From: Limnanthes douglasii subsp. nivea | Taxonomy: Eukaryota > Streptophyta > Magnoliopsida > Brassicales > Limnanthaceae | Direction of reading: 5' to 3' | Assembly (NCBI GenBank): GCA_036936605.1 | Contig: JAUPFV010000002.1 | Span: 218,103,546 to 218,167,545, forward strand | DNA: 64,000 nucleotides | Shown here: one piece after another, positions 1 to 11,290 of the stretch | Layout: each line of letters starts with the position of its first letter | Position numbering within the stretch: position 1 is the stretch's first letter | Position numbers and translations under genes: made by a program | Notes under the pieces: model-generated | The model's database searches: none | What the model was told of the DNA's origin: nothing | The model's input: the letters and a program-made list of their open reading frames with translations, nothing else

Positions 1-495
1 CTCAAGGAAGCAACATATTTTGTGCTTAGGGTTTAGGATGATGAAATTCCTAAATCTAATCCCTTATTTATAACCTTTACAATGTAAAGTCAAACATTGT
101 AAAGTCCATCCTACAGTACTTCCTTGTGTCCGGAGACCATAACCCGATAAATTGATAATTCAACTATTATCCATGATTATTAGTTGAAGCTTAAGTGTTG
201 AGATTTGGCCATTTTCATTACAATACTCAAACTCAACTTTGTTACCACACTTGTGCCCATAACGCCTTTACACTCATACATCAAATTCAATCAATTAAAT
301 AATTAATTTGATTATTTTTAATTTAAACTTCTTTAAAACAATAACCGAATATATTTATTTAGTATATCGGTATATAAATATATTAAATAAATGTACCGCA
401 ACAAAGTTAAGTTCTGTATGGTTCTTTTTCTTCTGCCCTTGAACATTGAAAAATTCATGAAATTATAGAAGGGTCGAATAAAATAATATAGTAAA
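1..495. other. AT-rich non-coding stretch, nothing recognised
   Basis: I see no coding frame, RNA gene or clear repeat end here. The short minus-strand frame through 333-590 is low-complexity and overlaps the 3' flank of the P450 relic, so it is not treated as a gene. Confidence 0.5.
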
Positions 496-996
496 AAATA
501 AAAATGTAGGATAGAAAGTTTACAAAGATTAAAAAAAAGATGGTAAAGGTGTTCTGTCTTAATCCAATCAATTTTTTTAATATTCCTCAATTAAATTACT
601 TTGTTCGACAAACTCTTGTACAACACTGCGAATTCTTTTTCTTTTGGAGTGCCATTCATCAGAATCTGAATTGAACACCATGCTTCCAAAAATATAAAAT
701 CTTTTTCTCCACTCCTCTCCTTTATGGTAGGATGAGAAGTTTAAGCTCATCACGTATTGGACGTTTGAAGGATCGCTCGTAAACAACATGTCAGTGGCTA
801 CAGATTTGACTACGATTGTCCCTCCACTTGCTTCAAGAACTTCATAAATCTTGTCGTTTATACGGTGTAAGTTAAAAAGAATTGTAGGTAAAACTCCGAC
901 CAGCGGAAACTCCCACACAACAAAACCTCCTTTTATATGTTCGTAATTGATAGTAAGAAGCCACAATAAGGCTGCTGGGATTATGAATATAATCAT
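496..996 (-). pseudogene. CYP96-like cytochrome P450, N-terminal relic
   Basis: The minus-strand frame 996 to 577 encodes 139 residues nearly matching the N-terminus of the intact P450 at 58854-60482: the hydrophobic ER anchor, then the stretch ending in the HSKRKRIRS motif. The match stops there, after which the frame reads a short unrelated tail (QEFVEQSNLIEEY) and a stop. Positions 496-620 match the 3' flank of the intact gene (about 58568-58700). An internal deletion of about 1.4 kb has therefore joined early exon 1 directly to the 3' flank, removing the I-helix, the ExxR motif, the intron and the haem-binding exon. It cannot encode a working monooxygenase. The upstream 50 bp still match the promoter of the intact gene. 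Confidence 0.9.
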
Positions 997-1051
997 TTTA
1001 TGTGAATTTCTGAATCATATGTTGTTTGATGATAATCATCAGGTATATTCT

Positions 1052-1105
1052 TTTTATAGCACACCTTTAATTTTTATTTTTTTTATAGCACACCTTTAAT
1101 TTTTA
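1052..1105. repeat. Two-unit tandem repeat upstream of the P450 relic
   Basis: A 25-bp unit containing TTTTATAGCACACC occurs at 1052-1076 and again at 1081-1105, separated by four T. It lies in the former P450 promoter, just beyond the point where homology to the intact copy is cut by a retrotransposon. Confidence 0.8.
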
Positions 1106-1116
1106 TCCAGATATAG

Positions 1117-1409
1117 TGTTAGATATTTTAGTGTAATTGGATGGACTAGTCGACCAATTTAGTCATATGATAAATTATCAAACAAATCGTAGAATGCGAA
1201 ATGCACGCTTGTTAGAATCCAAATTGGTCGAATTGATGAAAGATGGATTCGGTTGAAAAAGTAAAGACACATCAATTTATACTCTCTGTTCAAATAGAAT
1301 ATCTTTAATAATATCCGATTGAAATTTTTGAAGAATCTAAAAATATTTCAATAAAAAATTGTTTATCAGAATTCTGAGATTATCCGAAATCAAAACATTG
1401 TTTTCTACC
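1117..1409 (+). mobile_element. Solo LTR of the E-1 copia family
   Basis: It starts TGTTAGATATTTTAG and ends TTTTCTACC, and matches the 500-bp LTRs at 13823 and 18950. The central ~200 bp of the LTR (the GGGGCGTAGCCCC region) are missing. It is flanked by TATAG at 1112-1116 and 1410-1414, a 5-bp target-site duplication. No internal element sequence is present, so this is a solo LTR left by LTR-LTR recombination, later trimmed inside. Confidence 0.85.
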
Positions 1410-1414
1410 TATAG

Positions 1415-2034
1415 TTAGTTGCCTACGGGACATTCGTATTTATTTTGACCTAGATATTAGGTGGTTGGATTTATTTATATATTATACATTATGAATAACA
1501 ACAAGATAAATAAATTGGTTTTGTTGTAAAATTAATCCAATGTATTAAGCATGCTCCTCTTTTATACGCATGGACGATTCCATCCATTTTCAGTTAACAT
1601 TGAATAAATGTTACTAAAATGGATCATATAGCCCCTGATAGTTAAAAATACAATATATAAAGTATTCAATTTCAAACTAATGATGATTGAGTTTATTTGA
1701 ATAATTTTTTAACTTTCAATTTCTTTTTTTAGATTTTATTTTTTTTGAATGTTATAAATTTTTTAATAATATTTAAATTTATTTTTAATTTTAAATAATA
1801 TTTATTTATTTTGATTTTAAATAATATTTATTCATTTTAATTTGAATGTAATGAGAACAATGATATAGAGTTTTAAAACTCGATCCGTTGTACGTTTAAG
1901 GTTAATATGAAAAAATCTGGTGTAAAAGATTTGAAGGTTTAAAGTACGGTGAAAAGAAAAAATAATACGAAAGTCATATAAAATATAACCATAAGTGATT
2001 TGGTAATTGAGCGGTTGTTTAGAAATATAATATA
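1415..2034. other. AT-rich non-coding stretch
   Basis: Low-complexity A/T runs; no coding frame or repeat structure that I can support. Confidence 0.5.
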
Positions 2035-2926
2035 TTTGGCTAACTGGCGCCCATGGGCACCCGTTAGCAAGAATATAATTACAATTCCTTATAACTATTG
2101 TCTTTATTTTTATATAATTGTTAATGCTATATATACTATTAAATTTTAAGGACAAAATTACCCTCCTACTCTGATCTAGTTTTGATTTATAAATACTATT
2201 ACTGACCACGGTTGTATAAAGGATCGCAAATATTTAACTTTTACTCTTTAATTAAATATTTTAAAATATCAGTTGAAATTTTAGTTTTTTAAACACTTAA
2301 TTTTTTAAACTTAATTTTTTTTTTAATTTTGAAGGTTTATTAATTACGTTTTAATTTTGAAATTATATATTTTAAACAATTAAATTGTGTTTGTTTCAAA
2401 AACATTAAATTTATTCTCCAAATATGATTTTAAAAAACATTTCTAATCCTATTTAATAAACTTTGGATTTTTTAAATAAAAATGGTTTAAAAAATTGATT
2501 TATTTAAAAAATTAAATTGATTTTCTTAAAATTGTTTAATTAAAAAAAACTGATTAACTGAATTTAAAATTATTTAAAAATTGTTCTTTATTAAAAAAAT
2601 AAAAAAACAACACTCATTTTAAAACTAATATTTTAAATATTTTGAAAACTTATTTTTATATTTTTGTTTAAATTTTTTAAAAAAATTAAGATTAAAACTA
2701 TTTAATAAGTTATAAACTACTATAATTTAAAGTAGTAATATAATATTTTTACTACCATAATTTAAATAATAAGTTACTATAATATTTAGACGGAAGTTAA
2801 AACAGAAAGGTAATTTTGTACTCAAATTTTTTAATCTACTCATCATTATTAACTATCGTATAAAAACAAGAAAATAATTACGAAAAAAGTGGTAATTAAA
2901 TGCTGGCTAATCGGTTAGCCAAACCC
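2035..2926. mobile_element. MITE-like element with terminal palindromes
   Basis: The left end reads TTTGGCTAACTGG and the right end, on the other strand, GGGTTTGGCTAACCG. Each end also folds on itself: an imperfect palindrome of about 30 bp at 2039-2068 and GGCTAATCGGTTAGCC near 2905-2920. The interior is AT-rich and non-coding. AATATA occurs directly left (2029-2034) and right (2927-2932), a possible target-site duplication if the left end has lost its GGG. The superfamily is not assigned. Confidence 0.5.
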
Positions 2927-2935
2927 AATATATTT

Positions 2936-4660
2936 TTATTTATAGCAATAGATAAAATTGGGAAGATAGCAAAGCGCGTAGCCCGAGATTCCCCATAAGA
3001 GTGATGAATCTCACAGTCAAAATCACATTACGAGTGCGTTATTTGATTCTCCATCACTCAAGCGCTAAAAGGATAATGACTAGACTTATATTTCTCAAAG
3101 AGAAAAACAAAAGGCTCATGATTTAGAGGAGGTTCAGGTTGATAAAAGTATTCTCATAATGGAATTATCCTGAATGTAGAGCAAAAGAGTGCCCTTCCCA
3201 TTATTGCAGCAAAGCCTATTATATTTCCTACACACAGAGTTCCAGTCATTGTTGGAAAGACACACAAAAATATATTAATCGAGCCAAAAAACGAGAGTGT
3301 GGCTCGCGCTCATTACAAGTATATCAATGTGGCTAATCATAGTCGAAGGTTGGAGGTTTAGAGGGTTCGACGGACTTAGAGGTTCAGTTTTCGATGATTG
3401 TCAAACTCCCTTAGATGTGTATGCTAACAAGGTTGTATTTTTCACATACATCTTAGAGATGGGTATTCAGTTGCGTATTCAGTTACCTTTAAGCTAATAT
3501 TTTTCGAAGTTGTTTTATGACAACCATCATTATGGGGTGGCTATCCATATCGGGTAGTATGACTCCCTAATTTCCCTACAATATTTAGATTTCAACCTCT
3601 TCAAAAATTGATTTGGTCTTTTATTCAGAGTATGACCTCATCTTTTGTTTTATTGGTAAAACATTATTGTTAATTGGAAATTTGTGGCACATTGTTACAG
3701 AGGAACCCATGTGGCATCATGGATATACATGGAAAACAAATCAAGGTTATTTTGTTAGAGGCCTAATAATTTATATCTTAGCTTCATGGGGATGTATTGG
3801 TCGAGTCATAATATTTTTCATTCATTTCGTTCTTACATTTTGTACTTCTTCAGGCTCAATTACGTGAGGGATTATTTAGAATCATCCATATTATCCAAGA
3901 CAATCGATTCCCTTACCATTATATATAATTGTTCTTGTTATTTGCGAGCTAGGGAATTCGTATAACATCCACTATAAAACTTTTGGATTCCCATGATTAG
4001 TCATGATTTTCTATTTATTGGGAACTTGAGTCATTAAGGGACTATATAGACTACAACGTGATTTTTTTCAAGATTTTCCCGTCCCATAATTTTGTTATAT
4101 AAGGATAGATAATCTATAATAATAAAAACATAGGGCACTTGTTTCTTGAACTTTTCTTACCGAGGACTACATCAAGTTCAACCTATCTAAACCTTATGCA
4201 ACTACATCATTTGAATATTGTTAAGACCCTCTAAAAAGGGCTCAACTCTTGAAAATCTCTTATTTTTTTATAGAAATTGTTGTACAATATATTGATCGAT
4301 CTCCATGTGTCTATTATTACCTTTTTTTACTTATACTTCAACCAACTCAACCGTGATTAGTACGATGTCACAGTGTGGTAAGTCTTGTCAAATCATCATA
4401 AAAATAATACAAACATCGGATACGAGTTTTGATATAAGTGCAACGATATTTGACCCTATTGGTACCTCTCCAAGTCTCCAATATACATATTTTATTGAGA
4501 TTTTGGTGATCCTTGAGAGAAATATGAGTGATATTTTAAGGGAATTATTATTTTCGCACTAATATCACACCCCCAATTACACGTAAAAGAAGTGTAGAGA
4601 GAAATATGGTATATAACACATTTTAAGAGAATTATGATGTTTAAATGAAAAAAAAAAGTT
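2936..4660. other. Non-coding stretch, nothing recognised
   Basis: Moderately AT-rich. Short open frames at 3297-3497, 3613-3867 and 4305-4562 have no recognisable domain and no consistent composition. I see no RNA gene and no repeat boundary. Confidence 0.45.
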
Positions 4661-4668
4661 TGATTAAA

Positions 4669-6312
4669 AATTTATTTTGTTTTTGCTCCAATTTCAACAT
4701 AAACATGTTTTTATTTTATTTCTTGATATGTTACATAAAATAATTTGAGATACCATTGGATTTTACGATCCAAATCAGAGAAAGAAAAGAATGAAATCAG
4801 TTTAGTTTCTTCATTTTTTCATTGGGTCTATGATATTCTTTGATTCTAAAAAAAGTAAGAAGCATTTATGATTCAAGAATCAATGATGACGAACATTTAT
4901 CAACAAGATCAAAAGATCGCGAAAGGTTTTTAGTCGTTTAATTTCTCTTTTAAAAGAAGAATCAGAGTAAATTTAGTGTGACTTAAGATCGATTAAGGAA
5001 AAGTCAAGCAATGATGTTCATCTTTGCTAAATGAGAGTAATATAACTTTGGTTTAAAGAAGAAATTCATCAGAAATCGAATTCGGCTAGATTTTCGATTC
5101 AGGAATCAGCTATCATGATTAAAAATAAATCAATTTTAATTGAATTTTTTTCGATTTATAGACGCATGAGATCAAGCACCATTGTTTCAGTTTCTTATTT
5201 GATAAATCAGAGCAAAATAACAAAAAAACGTTTCTTTGATTCATCTTTAGTCTTTCTTATTATTATGAAGGAAACGAAGGTCTATCTTCTTAACTTCTTC
5301 ATTTTTGATAATATATTTTGATTCACTATTCGATATGTTTATGAGAAGATACATTAGTCAACGCACATACATTATAAAAGAATTCATTATTTTACATATA
5401 TTTTAGAATTTTATAATACATTGTGATACATTTGAGGACTTTAGATTGTGTTTTTCAAATATGATTTATCATAAATATTGCTTAGATTTAGTATGAGGCA
5501 ATAAGTTGAAATTCTACACCAACAAAAACTGGTCGTGATATAAGCCCTGAAAATGATAATTATCTGGTCCAATAAATTCTTGATTTTAAAAATGAGTATA
5601 TAAAATATGATTTTTTTTACTTTGTCTTTATCTAGTAGTCCTTGAACCAATGTTCAGAATTTGATACAAAGACTAGGGATATATGAGATACATATCCCGT
5701 TAAACCATATTTAGAAATTACAAAAAGACTGTAATCCAAAGGTTCTTTAAACGTCATTTATAAAATAAAAAAAATATTATAAACAAAAGGTTTTTTAAGT
5801 GCCAATAATAAACTTTAGACAAGATATAAGCCAAAAGTTCATCAAACAAGATTTATAAATTATATAAAGGCTATAAGCCAAAGGTTACTCAAACGATGTT
5901 GAAATACGAGATGAAAATTTCATAAAGTTGATGTGAATAATTACTAAGTTTCAAGATGAAAAATCAAAAACTTCGGAAAAAGTTCGAAAAAGAACATGGG
6001 TACAAGCCAAGTTCATTTTTAAAAGAGTAAGAGGTCACACAAAGAAGGTTGCAAAGCGCTTAAAAGCAAACACGACTATGGGCTAAGTTCATATTTTAAA
6101 ATGTAAGAGGTTACATATCCGACAACGTAAACATGACTATAAGCCAAGCATGCTTATGAACGAGTAATATGTGATGCTAAAAAGGTTGTTAAGGTCAAGA
6201 TGTAAAGGCCTAAAAAAACATGGTTATAAGCCAACTCTCTCAAAGGCTATTAAGGCCATGGCAAACAACAATTATTAAAGACATCCAAATATGTTTTTTC
6301 TCTCTCTTTTTG
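4669..6312. repeat. S repeat, copy 1 (full length, ~1.64 kb)
   Basis: This copy is collinear with 40016-41687 from the TTTTGCTCCAATTT start to the AAAGACATCCAAATATG end. Its second half contains several degenerate copies of a short motif around ATAAGCCAAAGGTT. No coding frame is apparent. It could be an old long LTR or an unclassified dispersed repeat; no TG/CA ends or primer site were found. Confidence 0.75.
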
Positions 6313-7491
6313 TTATTTATTCATATGTTACATAAAATAATTTAAGATACCATTGGAGTTTACGATCCAAATTAGAGAAATAAAAAATTAAAATCAGCTT
6401 AGTTTTATCATTTTTTCATCGGTTTCTATCATATTTTTCGATTTAAAAAAGATTAAGAGTTATTTATGATTCAAGAATCATTGACGGTGAACAATTATCA
6501 ACAAGATCAAAAGATTGTGAAAGGTTTTTAGTCGTTTAATTTCTCTTTTAAAACAAGAATCAAAGTAAATCTAGTGTGACTAAAGATCGATTAAGGAAAA
6601 TGTAAGTAATGATGTTCATCTTTGATAAATCAGAGTAATATAACTTTGGTTTAAAGAAGAAAGTCGTCAGAAATCGAATTCGGTTAGGTTTTCGATTCAA
6701 GAATCAGCTACTATGATTAACAATAAATTAATTTCAGTTGAATTTTTTTCGATTTATAGACGAGTGAGATCAAGCACCATTTTTCAGTTTCTTATTTAAT
6801 AAATCAGAGCAAAATAACAAAAAAACATTTCCTTGATTCATCTTTAGTCTTTCTTATTATTCTGAAGGAAACAAAGGTTTATCTTCTTAACTTCTTCGTT
6901 TTTTATAATATATTTTGATTCACAATCTGATATGTTTATTAGAAGATACATTAGTCAACACACATACATTATACAAGAATTCATTATTTTACATATATTT
7001 TAGAATTTTATAATACATTAGGATACATTTGAGGACTTTAGATTGTGTTTTCAAATATGATTTATCAGAAATATTGCATAGATTTAGTACGAGGCAATAA
7101 GTTGAAATTCTACACCAACAAAAAATGGTCGTGATATAAGCCCTGAAAATGATAACTATCTGGTCCAATAAATTCTTGTTTTTAAAAATGAGTATATAAA
7201 ATATGATTTTTTTACTTTGTCTTTATCTAATAGTCCTTAAACCAATGATCTGAATTTGATTCAAAGACTAGGGAAATATGAGATACATATCCCGTTAAAC
7301 GATATTTAGAAATGACATAAAAATTGTAAGCCAAAGGTTCTTTGTACGTCGTTTATAAAATAAAGAAAGATTATAAGCCAAAGGTTCTTTAAGTGCCAAT
7401 AATAAATTTTAGACAAGCTATAAGCCAAAATTTCTTCAAACAAGATTTATAAATTATATAAAGGCTATAAGCCAAAATAAATCTTGTTTGA
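6313..7491. repeat. S repeat, copy 2 (truncated)
   Basis: It begins within the unit at ATATGTTACATAAAATAAT, immediately after copy 1, and runs collinearly to about 7475. It lacks the last ~450 bp of the unit. It is closer to the copy at 40016 than to copy 1: they share runs such as TTCTTTGTACGTCG that differ in copy 1. It abuts segmental duplication copy A. Confidence 0.75.
7436..7491. repeat. Fold-back at the S repeat / duplication junction
   Basis: TCAAACAAGATTTA (7436-7449) is repeated in perfect inverted orientation as TAAATCTTGTTTGA (7478-7491), 28 bp apart. The second arm is not part of the S unit. It ends 5 bp before homology with copy B of the segmental duplication begins. Confidence 0.85.
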
Positions 7492-7639
7492 TACTACTAG
7501 AACACGATTATTTTTTAGATCACTACTCCTAGGTGTATAGGCTGAGCTACAGTGGGTTCTATGGGCGCCCATGAACTCGCGATTTTCATGTATTTATTAT
7601 TTATAAGCATACAAAATATTGAAATCAATCCTACCCCCC

Positions 7640-8450
7640 AACTCCTAATGTTTCTTCTTTTTTGGGTAACACTAATATAAATAAAAACTAATTTAGCACT
7701 GATTTTAGAGTTAATAAATATAATTTTAGAACGAAAGGAAAACATAATTTGACACTAAATTTAAAGTTAATAAATATAATTTTAAGAAGGAAGTAAAACA
7801 TAATTAAACACTAATTAAGTTAATAAATATAAATAGAAACTTTAGGACGAAGGAAAATATAATTAAACACTAATTTTAGAGTTAATAAATATAATTGTGG
7901 AACAAAAGGAAAACATAATTAAACACTAACTTTAGAGTTAATAAATATAATTTTAGGAAGGAAGTAAAACATAACTAAACACTACTTAAGTTAATAAATA
8001 TAAATAGAAACAAAAACATAAATAAACACTAATCTATTATAAATAGAGTTAATAAATATAATTTTAGGAAGAAAGGAAAATATAAATAAACACTAATTGT
8101 TAAGTTAATAAATATAATTTTAGAAAGGAAGGAAAACATAATTAAACACTAACATAAGTAAAACCTAATTAAACACTAAGTAAGTTAATAAATATAAATA
8201 GAAATGAAAAACATAAATAAACACTAAACTTCTTAACTTAAATTATGAATAGAGTTAATAAATATAACTTTAGGAAGGAAATAAAACATAATTAAACACT
8301 AATTTTAAAGTTAATAAATATAATTTTAGAAAGGAAGGAACGGTATTAAACACTAACCTAAGTAAGTTAATAAATATAAATAGAGACGAAAATATAATTA
8401 AACACTAATCTAATTAAGTTAATAAATATAAATAGAGTTAACTTAGAAGA
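7640..8450. repeat. AT-rich minisatellite (copy A)
   Basis: Degenerate units of about 50-60 bp centred on ATTAAACACTAA, GTTAATAAATATAA and TTTAGGAAGGAAGG are repeated some 14-16 times. The counterpart in copy B is shorter. Confidence 0.8.
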
Positions 8451-8940
8451 TTGTATATGAAACTAAGAAAATTACAGGGATTGCTTAAACATTTTCCATG
8501 TATACTATTTTTGTCCTTTAACAAGAACCTAATTTCAACACTAGTCTAATTAAATTAAATACGAGTAAATTAACTTCGACTAAGTTAAATTCGAAAATCA
8601 AAAGAAAAGATTCTTACTCCAACACTTTCAAAAACATTGACTATATCATAGATTTGTCTCCAACACTTTCAAGAGCATTGACTATATCATAGATTTATCG
8701 TCTCTCTCGAATCCTACAGATCTCAACACAATCAAAGACGTGTCAAGATACACACATTATACAAAGATAAATAAAAAAGACTAAGATAAAAATACCTAAA
8801 TGTGACGCAGCATTGTCAAGCTCGATAACCTTGGTGTTCATGTTTATAGATTGACAAAATACTGAAGAATATAACCAATACATAAGGGATTCATAAATAA
8901 AAAAACACTAGTTAACCAAACAAACCAAAACAATAAACAA
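8451..8940. other. Non-coding flank, largely missing from copy B
   Basis: AT-rich sequence without recognisable genes. A short direct repeat (CTCCAACACTTTCAA) occurs at about 8611 and 8650. Most of it was lost from copy B together with the end of the minisatellite. Confidence 0.5.
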
Positions 8941-9110
8941 ACATGGTGGATAAAAGCCTAAAAAAATTCTATTTTCTGTTATTTTTATTTTTGGACAATA
9001 ACCAGGACCCCGTAAGGACCAAATCTTGGCGGATAAAAGCCTAAAAATTATATTTTCTGTTATTTTATTTTTGGACAATAACGAGGACCACGTAAGGACC
9101 AATCCTGGCT
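8941..9110. repeat. Two-unit direct repeat (~82 bp)
   Basis: GGATAAAAGCCTAAAAA through GTAAGGACCAA occurs twice in tandem (about 8947-9025 and 9029-9107), also in copy B at 47580-47735. Non-coding. Confidence 0.75.
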
Positions 9111-10077
9111 ACGCCATTGCGGCTAGGTGTAGACTGATTTGCTACCATTGCCTGTTTGGAGATGTTATGTTTGTTAGAATTGACCACAATGATTTGATTT
9201 TAGGTAAATAAGTTTCAGTTGAATCTTGATCTTTGCTTTTGGTAGAATTCTGATTTTTGTTAGCAAAGTTTTAGGTATACTAGCCGAAAACTTACCAACG
9301 ACTATGTATTTTGTATGATACATAAGAATGTCTTTGTCTTCTTTAGAAACATTAATTCAAATATGATCATATTTGTGATAAACAGATTCAGTAGTGAAAC
9401 CTTCGCTATCTGTTTTTGATTTAAATATATCCACAAAAGCTTTAGTATGATAGACATTTGGATCAGGATTAGAACTCTGTTTTGTGATGTATGCTATGGT
9501 TTTCGAAATTCTTTGATATTCTGAAGTAGATTCTCCATATCAACAAGTAGAAGAATAGAAATGGATAAAGAGAGATTGATAGAATCAACCAAGGAAGAAG
9601 AAAGGCTGGAAAAAGATCACTAAGGAAGGACAAGATCTTTTTTAGAGATCAAGAAAAGTCTTGTTGAGAGAGATTTTGGACTTTCATCTTCTTGAAAAAA
9701 TCATGAAATTCTAATCAGCTTTCCACTTATTGATTTGATTGATAATTTAATACTTTGTATTTATTTTTTTACCTTATAAATATTATGATGAGTTGATTTT
9801 GTGTTAATCAGAAGTTAATAAGAAGCATCTCGATTGTACCGCAACATAATAGTTTTCCAAAGCTTAACTAACTAAACCTAAACTCATTGATGACGATTAC
9901 AGTGAGAGGTATTGGTATCCAAAAATCGTTTTAAAACTAGACATCGATTCTGATTAGTTCATATTCTCCAAAGTGAATTGTTACAACATGTCAGGTCCAT
10001 AAGAAATTGGTACAACTCATCAATATGAGTGAGATCGTATATGAAAGATCGAGAAACCTGCTATGTCTGCTTCTAAT
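9111..10077. other. Non-coding flank inside copy A
   Basis: No coding frame is recognised. It is conserved with copy B at about 47736-48690, with scattered substitutions and small indels. Confidence 0.5.
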
Positions 10078-10118
10078 GCAAGCTCAATAGGAAGAGTGGA
10101 GATTATGGTTCGAGTCTC
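10078..10118 (+). other. Possible tRNA-derived Pol III promoter (SINE-like)
   Basis: AAGCTCAATAGG resembles a box A and GGTTCGAGTCT a box B, about 15 bp apart, close to tRNA and SINE spacing. It recurs in copy B at about 48692-48732. No tRNA cloverleaf forms and no 3' tail or target-site duplication was recognised, so this is only a hint of a SINE. Confidence 0.3.
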
Positions 10119-10259
10119 AAAATGGGACGCGACAAGCTGAAAAGCAGACAAGGTCATCACTATTTGTATGACTAAAGCACCCTTTCCCCGCATTCAGAGG
10201 GATGTTGTGATATATAAGCGAACCTAGGTGCGACCATGCACTCACGACGAATAATTCTA

Positions 10260-11226
10260 TGTTGGGAATTTTGTTCAGAGATTTCTGGATAAACTCTGAA
10301 GTCTTGTTTTAACAATTTCAGATTGAAATTATTTTAGTGGTTCTCCAAAATTTTCAACCGGATAAAATCAGAGCTTTTCTTTTGAACAACGAGAATGAAT
10401 TTTTGTTGTTGTTATCTTCTGTTACAGAACCATAATTATTTATTCAACCAAAATACTCCAACTGTAAAACAGTTTTATGTCCAAAAACGGTTGAAATTTC
10501 AAATGATAAACTGACTAAAAATTCAAATTCAAATTCGAATTATTTTTTCAAATTCAAATTTCCATGAATTTTTATAATAGCCTTATCATTCAAAATAAAT
10601 CTAACCCGTACAAGGATCCGTCCATTAGACCCACTAATCATAATATATTCTAACAAGCGTGTACTCCGCACTCTCTGACTTGCTCGATAATATATTATGA
10701 CTATATTGGTCGACTAGTTAATCCAATTACACTAAAATATCCAACAATCTTCCCCCATTTTAGTGCAAAATATAACTCGCATTCGAATATACTACTAAGC
10801 ATTCCAACAACAAATCCAATATCCGAGCTAGTGCTAGTCATGACATACATATACCAAGATTTCTTTCAGCTTCTTCCAAATATTTCATCTCAAAACTAGA
10901 CGATAAGAATTTCTTGGTTTCTTCAAGTTGATTTGGTCAATGCCAAAAATCAACATGTCACTAACATACATATCAAAATTTACCAAATTTGTAATTTATG
11001 TTATATCCGAATAACATCAAAATTTACCAAATTCATAAATTATATTGTATATTATACAATACAACTTATATCAATACATGTATGAAAAATTTAATAAATC
11101 TGCCACCGACTATAGGTGCACGATATGATGACACTTTACAATTATTTAACAAATAGCATCGGCACATTTATCGAACTAATAAACAAAAGTAATTTTCTAC
11201 CATAGCTTCTTTTCAAGAAAGAACGG

Positions 11227-11290
<64 letters not shown>

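Noticed and set aside
1832..2209. 125-codon minus-strand frame
   Set aside because: Low-complexity AT-rich translation crossing the end of the MITE-like element.
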